A DNA stretch of 64,000 nucleotides from JAADHX01 sp964569385 (GTDB lineage Bacteria > Actinomycetota > Acidimicrobiia > Acidimicrobiales > Poriferisodalaceae): contig CAZMUM010000014.1 in the NCBI GenBank assembly GCA_964569385.1, forward strand, positions 43,064 through 107,063. The letters run 5' to 3'. This document shows positions 58,870 through 64,000 of this stretch, one piece after another. The stretch's first letter is position 1, and each line of letters opens with the position of its first letter. Both the position numbers and the translations under genes were made by a program. Below the pieces are notes generated by a model, which did no database searches, had not been told where the DNA came from, and saw nothing but the letters and a program-made list of their open reading frames with translations.

Positions 58870-60153
58870 ATCGACGGCTGGCTCGGACTGCTCGTAGCAG
58901 CTGTTCTGATCGTATGCAGCGCCTTTTTTGTTGCTGGTGAGTTTTCGCTGGTTGCGTCAGATACCGCCAAACTCGACGCGACCGACAGCAGGCGATCACG
59001 GTTGGTCATCACGCTTCTCAGGCGACTTAGCTTCCACCTGACCGGCGCTCAAATCGGGATAACCGTTTCTGCGTTGCTGCTGGGCTTGGTGGCCGAGGAC
59101 GCCTTTGGCGAGAGCCTCGCGGCTATTCCAGGCATCAACGAGGGCGGCATCTCGGTGGCTGTTGTTTCGCTGCTGGTGGCAACCATGTTGCACATGGTGC
59201 TCGGTGAGTTGGTGCCCAAGAATCTGGCCATCACCAAACCCGAACCGGTCGCCTCGGCGCTTTCTCCAGCGCTAATGGTGTTTGGCACAGTCGCGGCTCC
59301 AGCCATCAAGTCGTTCGAGGCCACAGCCAACTGGGTTGTTCGGCGTCTTGGCATAGAACCCTCCGGCAAACTCCAGCGCCTTCGTTCGCTCGACGAACTT
59401 GCCTACGTCATTAAGAGCAGCGCGGCTCAGGGGACGCTTGCCGATGGTGAGCGGCTGCGTCTCGAGCGGGTGCTTCGATTCGGCGATCGCGATGTTGCCG
59501 ATGTGCTCGTTCCGCGAACCGACATGGTGGTTGTAGCCCACGATGCCACCCTCTCTGAGTTGACCGAGTTGTCGTTGACTACGGGCCGATCGCGGTTCCC
59601 CGTTGTTGGCAAAAACCTGGACGATCTTCGGGGTGTTGTCGAAGTAACCCAACTGCTGGCTGTGGAACCCGAGCTGCGCTCGACCGTCACCGTTGGTGAG
59701 CTGATGGTCGAGGCGCTGATAGTGCCCGAAGGCCGCCCTCTCGACCGGCTGCTGTCGGACTTCACCATTGCGAAATCTCGGTTTGCCGTCGTAGTCGATG
59801 AACACGGGGGAGTAGCCGGGCTGATCACTCTCGAAGACCTGCTCGAAGAACTTGTTGGCGAGATCAACGACGAATACGACGAGGACGACGCGGTAACCCA
59901 CACACAACGCGCCGGTCGCCTGGAGATCGACGGCCGGACCCACATCGACGAAGTCGGCGACCTCATCGGTGCTGAGCTGCCCGACGGGCCATACGAGACA
60001 GTGGCCGGGCTGGTGCTAGCCATCGCTGGTCGGGTTCCAGCAGTGGGCGAAATATTCTCCGACGGCACCTGGCAATTCGAGGTGCTCGCCGCCGATCATC
60101 GGCGTATCACGCGGGTGGCGGTAACCAGAGTGCGCCCTGGTCGGACAACATGA
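58870..60153 (+). CDS. CNNM/CorC-type membrane protein, atypical start codon
   Basis: Up to 427 residues. The frame shows the complete CNNM (DUF21) N-terminus: GWLGLLVAAVLIVCSAFFVAGEFSLV, then RLSFHLTGAQIGITVSALLLGLVAED, HMVLGELVPKNLAI. It continues with a CBS pair (LVPRTDMVVVAHDATLSEL, DFTIAKSRFAVVVDEHGGVAG) and the CorC_HlyC transporter-associated domain at the end. The family mediates or regulates Mg2+/Co2+ transport. No ATG, GTG or TTG opens the frame before the first helix; the frame starts after TGA 58858-58860. ATC at 58870 follows TGAGGA at usual ribosome-binding spacing, so an ATC start is possible. Otherwise translation begins at TTG 59002, losing the first helix, or the gene is frameshifted. 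Confidence 0.8.
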   Translation: MDGWLGLLVAAVLIVCSAFFVAGEFSLVASDTAKLDATDSRRSRLVITLLRRLSFHLTGAQIGITVSALLLGLVAEDAFGESLAAIPGINEGGISVAVVSLLVATMLHMVLGELVPKNLAITKPEPVASALSPALMVFGTVAAPAIKSFEATANWVVRRLGIEPSGKLQRLRSLDELAYVIKSSAAQGTLADGERLRLERVLRFGDRDVADVLVPRTDMVVVAHDATLSELTELSLTTGRSRFPVVGKNLDDLRGVVEVTQLLAVEPELRSTVTVGELMVEALIVPEGRPLDRLLSDFTIAKSRFAVVVDEHGGVAGLITLEDLLEELVGEINDEYDEDDAVTHTQRAGRLEIDGRTHIDEVGDLIGAELPDGPYETVAGLVLAIAGRVPAVGEIFSDGTWQFEVLAADHRRITRVAVTRVRPGRTT

Positions 60154-61172
60154 CCGGTCTGACTCTTGTCGTCGCAGTCCTTCTTATTGCTGTCAACGGG
60201 TTCTTTGTTGCCCTCGAGTTCGCTGCGCTTGGAGCTAAGAGAAGCGTGATTGACGACCGCGCTACGGCTGGGAGCCGCGCCGCGATCGCGGCCCGGTCGC
60301 TTCAGGCCTCGTTGCCGGCAACGCTCGGCGCATCGCAGCTAGGCATAACAGTTTCGAGCTTGGTGTTGGGCAAGCTCGCCGCGCCTGCCGTCGCCGACTA
60401 TCTCGATGAAGCCTTCGACGTGCTTGGTCTCAGCCAGAACCTGCGCCCCACCCTTGCCTTTGCGGTGGCGCTGACGCTCGTGGCTTTTACCCAGATGCTC
60501 TTGGGCGAGATGGTGCCCAAGAACCTTGCGATTGCCAAAGCCGAGAACGCACTCCTTTGGATGGCGGTGCCGATGTGGGCTTTCGTATGGCTCGTCGCGC
60601 CGCTCAACAAGTTGCTATTGGCGTTGGCGAACGTTGTTCTGCGCCTACTAAGGGTCAAGCTTCGTAACGAGTTCGACGGAGCGGCTACTAGTGCCGAATT
60701 GCTCGCGATGGTGCGGCAATCAGCCGAGGGCGGACTGATCGACGATGACGACCTGAACCTGTTGGGCGCAGCCGTTGTCTTCGGAGAGTTGACCGCACGA
60801 AACGTGATGGTGCCGATGAGTGAAGTCGATGCGGTATCGATCTCGGCGTCTGCGGCTGAAGTTGAGCATCAGCTCGTCGCTACGAATCACGCCAGGCTTG
60901 TTGTTTACGAAGACACTCCGGCCAACGTCAGAGGGTTCGTTCATGGCAAGGATCTCCTGAGGCTTAGTCCCGCAGCACGCGAGGCTCCCCTGGGGCAACG
61001 TGTTGTGCGACCAATGGTTCGAATCCCCGTCGACTCGGCGCTTCCTGATGTGCTTCTGGCTATGCAACGCACCTCGATTCTGCTCGGGCTGGTAGTCGAC
61101 GGATCGACGGCAGTGGGCGTGGTTACCCTCGACAACGTGTTGAACGAACTCGTATCACCCGCAGCGACCTGA
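60150..61172 (+). CDS. CNNM/CorC-type membrane protein lacking the C-terminal domain
   Basis: A 340-residue paralogue of the preceding gene. DUF21 region: LIAVNGFFVALEFAALGAKR, SLPATLGASQLGITVSSLVLG and LLGEMVPKNLAIAK (about 10-150). A CBS pair follows: RNVMVPMSEVDAV and RTSILLGLVVDGSTAVGVVTLDNVL. The usual 70-90 residue CorC_HlyC C-terminal domain is absent, as the protein ends right after the second CBS (VLNELVSPAAT). ATG overlaps the previous stop (ATGA), so the two are coupled and may form a heterodimer. Likely ion transport or its regulation. Confidence 0.86.
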   Translation: MTGLTLVVAVLLIAVNGFFVALEFAALGAKRSVIDDRATAGSRAAIAARSLQASLPATLGASQLGITVSSLVLGKLAAPAVADYLDEAFDVLGLSQNLRPTLAFAVALTLVAFTQMLLGEMVPKNLAIAKAENALLWMAVPMWAFVWLVAPLNKLLLALANVVLRLLRVKLRNEFDGAATSAELLAMVRQSAEGGLIDDDDLNLLGAAVVFGELTARNVMVPMSEVDAVSISASAAEVEHQLVATNHARLVVYEDTPANVRGFVHGKDLLRLSPAAREAPLGQRVVRPMVRIPVDSALPDVLLAMQRTSILLGLVVDGSTAVGVVTLDNVLNELVSPAAT

Positions 61173-61255
61173 TCGACCGCATCGGTGGTTCATGGGTCAC
61201 TTTGAGTGGCTGCACTACCGCTCCTCGACCGCATTGCGTAGGCTGGTTGTTCGTC

Positions 61256-62557
61256 ATGCGTCGCTGGATTCCCATCTTTGTCCTGGTCGCGGTAGTTGGT
61301 TCTATGAGTCCTGCCGCGGCGCAGTCTGAGCTCGACCTCGCGCGCGACCGGGCTGAGGCCGCGGCGGCAGCCGCCGACGATGCCCGCGATGCCGCGGCCG
61401 AAGCTCAAGCCCGAGCCGATGCGTTGGCCAAAGGGGTCGAAGACGCCAATCACGCCGCCGAGGACGTCGATGGCGATATTGCTGCGGTGTTAGTGCGTGC
61501 CAGGGCCGCCGAACAAGAAGCCGAGGGGCTTCGCGATGTTGTCGGCGAGTTACTGGTGCAGCGTTATGTATTCGGCGAACAACGCGGCACCGATTTTGGC
61601 GCGGGAGGGTCATTCGATACCCAGGCCACAGCTGGCGCGCTGGCCCGATTCGCGACGTTGGGCGTTGGTGATGAGCTCGACAGGTACCGCATTGTCACCG
61701 ATGATCTCGATGCGGCAAACCGCGAGCTGGTTGCTCTGCGGGCCGAACTCGAAACTGCTCTCGACGTGCTTCGGGTTAACGAAACCCAGATGCTCGTCGA
61801 ACTCACCGAAATCGGCGAGCAACTCCGAATTGCCGACGAACGTGAGGCCGAGTTCCAGGTTGAGGTCGCTCGGCTCGAAGAAGAGGAACGGCAACGAATC
61901 GAAGCTGAACGACGACGTCGCGAAGCCGAGCGTCGCCGCCTTGAAGCCGAACGACGAGCCGCGGCCGAAGCAGAGGCGGCTCGACTAGCTGAAGAGCGTC
62001 GCATTGTCGAAGAGCAGGCGGCTCTCACATCGACCACGACCTCCACCACAACGACCACCATCGCGCCAACTACGGGCGAAACTGGCGAAACTGGCGAAAC
62101 CACAGACACAACCACTGGCACCACTGTCGCACCGCCCACCACGATCGCGCCGGTCCTCAGCGGCACAGACGGATTTCTTTGCCCAATCGGAGGACCCACG
62201 ACGTTCTCCGACACATGGGGAGCGCCGCGCAGCGGTGGGCGGTCTCACAAGGGTGTTGATATGTTCGCCACGAGAGGTACGCCCGTTGTGGCTTCGGTTG
62301 GCGGGGAGGTTCGGCAGAGAAACAGCCGTCTCGGCGGGCTGTCGTACTACCTCGATGGCGACGATGGCAACCGCTACTACGGTGCTCACCTCGATTCGTT
62401 TGGCGCTAGTGGCAGGGTCGAGGCCGGCACGGTCATCGGCACCGTCGGTAACTCCGGCAATGCTCGCTTTTCGTCGACTCACCTACATTTCGAAGTCATG
62501 CCTGGCGGCGGCCGAGCTGTGAATCCAACACCAACGGTCCGTGCTGCCTGTGGCTAG
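61256..62557 (+). CDS. Secreted M23-family metallopeptidase with long coiled coil (EnvC-like)
   Basis: A protein of about 433 residues. A signal peptide (PIFVLVAVVGSMSPAAAQ, about 5-22) is followed by an Ala/Glu-rich coiled coil (about 25-255, repeating EAERRRREAERRRLEAE-like heptads), a Thr/Gly-rich linker (about 260-300, including GETGETGET from 9-base DNA repeats), and an M23 domain with SHKGVDMFATRGTP (HxxxD) and HLHFEV (HxH). The layout resembles EnvC/RipA partners that control cell-division peptidoglycan hydrolases. ATG 61256 gives the signal peptide; in-frame GTG further upstream exists. Confidence 0.87.
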   Translation: MRRWIPIFVLVAVVGSMSPAAAQSELDLARDRAEAAAAAADDARDAAAEAQARADALAKGVEDANHAAEDVDGDIAAVLVRARAAEQEAEGLRDVVGELLVQRYVFGEQRGTDFGAGGSFDTQATAGALARFATLGVGDELDRYRIVTDDLDAANRELVALRAELETALDVLRVNETQMLVELTEIGEQLRIADEREAEFQVEVARLEEEERQRIEAERRRREAERRRLEAERRAAAEAEAARLAEERRIVEEQAALTSTTTSTTTTTIAPTTGETGETGETTDTTTGTTVAPPTTIAPVLSGTDGFLCPIGGPTTFSDTWGAPRSGGRSHKGVDMFATRGTPVVASVGGEVRQRNSRLGGLSYYLDGDDGNRYYGAHLDSFGASGRVEAGTVIGTVGNSGNARFSSTHLHFEVMPGGGRAVNPTPTVRAACG

Positions 62558-62580
62558 TTGGCTGTGGATAGTTGGCTGAT

Positions 62581-63591
62581 GTGACTCACTTGGACGTCGT
62601 TAGCGCTCAGCGGCTGGTCGATGGTGCAAGGCCAGGCGATCACTTAGCTGGGACCGGTCTTACTGGGAGTGAATTTGGCGAGGTGACCGCGGTTCAGAGG
62701 TTGTCTGGTGGCGCGTCGAGGTCGACTTGGATTGTCGAGTTGGCAGATTCGACTCGGCTAATCGCTCAGATCGGACAGGAGAAGGCGGCTGGTGTTGAAC
62801 GCCTCGTCTCGACCGAGGTCGCAGTGCTGAAAGCGGCTTCTGAGGTCGGTGTCCCGGTTCCGGTGGTACACGCATGGGCGGACCACGACGATCACCTCGG
62901 CGGCGGTTGGGCGCTCACATCACTCGAACCCGGCGAGGCCTTGGCCAAGCGAATCCTGCGCGACGATGCCTACGAGTCGGCTCGCGGTCGGTTCGCGAAC
63001 GACTGCGGCCAGGCGCTGGCTCGTTTGCACCGAGTTGACGACCCATCCGTCCTGGCGTTGTTGGATGAGACCGATCAGATCGCCAAGTATCGCGAAGCAC
63101 TTGATCTGCTTGGGCATCCATCGCCTGCATTCGAGCTCGGTCTTCGCTGGCTCGATGTCAACCGACCTGACCCGGTCGAGTCGGTGTTGGTGCATGGCGA
63201 CTTTCGGCTTGGCAACCTTCTGATCGATGGCTCCGGTTTAACCGCTGTGCTCGATTGGGAGCTGGCTCATGTCGGCCACCCGATGGAAGATCTCGGTTGG
63301 CTTTGCGTGCGGGCGTGGCGCTTCGGTGGCCCTGGTGAGGTCGCTGGTATGGCCGACTTAACCGACTTGGTAGCGAGCTACAACGAAGAGTGCACGGCGC
63401 TTGGTGCTCAACCGGTCGCTTCGGTCGAGGCGGTGCGCTGGTGGATTGTGCTCGGCACGTTGAAGTGGGGCGTCATGTGTGTGATGCAGGCTTCGAGGCA
63501 ACTACTCGAGTTGGGTGGGTCCCATGAGCACGCCGCTATTGGCAGACGTCTAGCCGAGAACGAGTGGGACGTTCTGGAGTTGATCTCGTGA
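62581..63591 (+). CDS. APH-family phosphotransferase (acyl-CoA-dehydrogenase-associated type)
   Basis: A 336-residue kinase-like protein. The N-lobe has VQRLSGGASRSTWIVELAD and LIAQIGQEKAAGVERLVSTE. The catalytic lobe has SVLVHGDFRLGNLLIDG with the HGD catalytic Asp, and AVLDWELAHVGHPMEDLGWLC (the metal-binding DWE). These match the APH/choline-kinase fold as found in ACAD10/11-type proteins next to DUF6285. The substrate may be a hydroxy-acyl-CoA or lipid alcohol. GTG 62581 is chosen as the nearest in-frame start; TTG 62572 is an alternative. It overlaps the downstream gene by 4 bases (GTGA). Confidence 0.87.
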   Translation: MTHLDVVSAQRLVDGARPGDHLAGTGLTGSEFGEVTAVQRLSGGASRSTWIVELADSTRLIAQIGQEKAAGVERLVSTEVAVLKAASEVGVPVPVVHAWADHDDHLGGGWALTSLEPGEALAKRILRDDAYESARGRFANDCGQALARLHRVDDPSVLALLDETDQIAKYREALDLLGHPSPAFELGLRWLDVNRPDPVESVLVHGDFRLGNLLIDGSGLTAVLDWELAHVGHPMEDLGWLCVRAWRFGGPGEVAGMADLTDLVASYNEECTALGAQPVASVEAVRWWIVLGTLKWGVMCVMQASRQLLELGGSHEHAAIGRRLAENEWDVLELIS

Positions 63592-63953
63592 GTTTGCCGT
63601 TTCACTCGGAGCAGTCTCCGCACGATCTTCCGACTGCCGAGCAGATGCTTGCCGCTGTTGGCGATTGGTTGTCGAACGACCTGATCCCGACTCTCGACGG
63701 GGCTCAGCGATATCACGCCAGAGTCGCGGCAAACATGTTGTCAATCGTCGGACGCGAGCTTCAATTCGGGCACGATCATCGCCGCACACATCTGGCGAGG
63801 TTGGCCGAGTTCGGTGTAGCCGACGACGCCGAGTTGGCTACTGCCATCCGGACCGGGCAGATGGATGATCGGCTCGACGAGGTCGCGGTTGCGGTGAAGG
63901 CCTGCCTGTTAGACGAACTATCGGTCAATAATCCTGGTTACACCGACGGTTAG
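63588..63953 (+). CDS. DUF6285 protein
   Basis: A 121-residue soluble, helical protein. It contains PTAEQMLAAVGDWLSNDLIPTLDGAQRYHARVAANMLSIVGREL and TAIRTGQMDDRLDEVAVAVKACLLDELSVNNPGY, the DUF6285 pattern. Members commonly follow an APH-like kinase gene in lipid-degradation neighbourhoods and their role is unknown. GTG 63588 overlaps the upstream stop, so it is co-translated with the kinase. A possible further gene (ATG at 63972) begins at the very end of the window but only 10 codons are seen. Confidence 0.85.
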   Translation: MSLPFHSEQSPHDLPTAEQMLAAVGDWLSNDLIPTLDGAQRYHARVAANMLSIVGRELQFGHDHRRTHLARLAEFGVADDAELATAIRTGQMDDRLDEVAVAVKACLLDELSVNNPGYTDG

Positions 63954-64000
63954 CCGAGGTCGAGGGGTGCGATGGCTACGATCGGGTTTGGGGGTGGCAT

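Noticed and set aside
62050..62115. Tandem 9-base repeats in the second M23 gene
   Set aside because: They are in frame, encode GETGETGET in a flexible linker, and are common in such linkers.

Overview
The window looks like chromosomal DNA of a high-GC actinobacterium, most likely an Acidimicrobiia-type lineage. The reasons are frequent GTG starts, a DUF222/13E12 HNH endonuclease, branched-chain amino-acid-type ABC parts, a leuA preceded by a leaderless leucine leader peptide, an APH-like kinase coupled to a DUF6285 gene, and many small Asp/Ser/Thr-rich exported proteins. This placement comes from gene content only.

Layout. 1-3.7 kb: the start of a LivH-type permease, a polytopic membrane protein with a duplicated His/Trp motif, a 17-bp perfect hairpin, a degenerate tRNA-Val(CAC)-like gene, and a substrate-binding lipoprotein. 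3.8-22.3 kb: a large surface-glycan locus. It holds a Wzz-like protein with a vestigial kinase domain, two Wzy/ligase-type membrane proteins, a Wzx flippase, two GT4 glycosyltransferases, a complete diacetylbacillosamine-type set (pglF, pglE, pglD, pglC), a WbpB-WbpD fusion with WbpE, and an AsnB-type amidotransferase. A decayed second pglE lies just upstream of pglC. 22.3-25.8 kb: leuA with a leucine attenuator, and a full Wzz/tyrosine-autokinase. 25.9-28.1 kb: a hicAB toxin-antitoxin pair between an intact galE and a decayed partial galE copy.

27-39 kb: the galE-phosphoesterase-ppk1 operon, a secreted FG-GAP protein, the HNH endonuclease, a ThDP enzyme, a HAD phosphatase and a WbpA-type UDP-HexNAc dehydrogenase. 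The last would supply the uronic acid used by WbpB/D/E far upstream. 39-44.3 kb: a DUF389 membrane protein, then a rubrerythrin/Fe-S reductase/DUF3501 operon divergent from a Fur-family regulator. 44.3-54.3 kb: mixed housekeeping and accessory genes (dienelactone hydrolase, coaE, LOG-family protein, DUF952, M23 peptidase, ABC ATPase, TetR), a 32-bp tandem repeat and a frameshifted binding-protein gene. 54.3-64 kb: a MarR gene with a heterodimeric ABC exporter, two CNNM-type membrane proteins (the first apparently without a normal start codon), a second M23 peptidase, and an APH-DUF6285 pair.

The clearest unusual signals are the leucine attenuator, the two gene-decay scars that record rearrangement (pglE and galE), the hybrid bacillosamine/uronic-acid glycan pathway, and the membrane protein with an internal metal-site-like duplication. 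I did not find one self-contained system that I would call wholly new.
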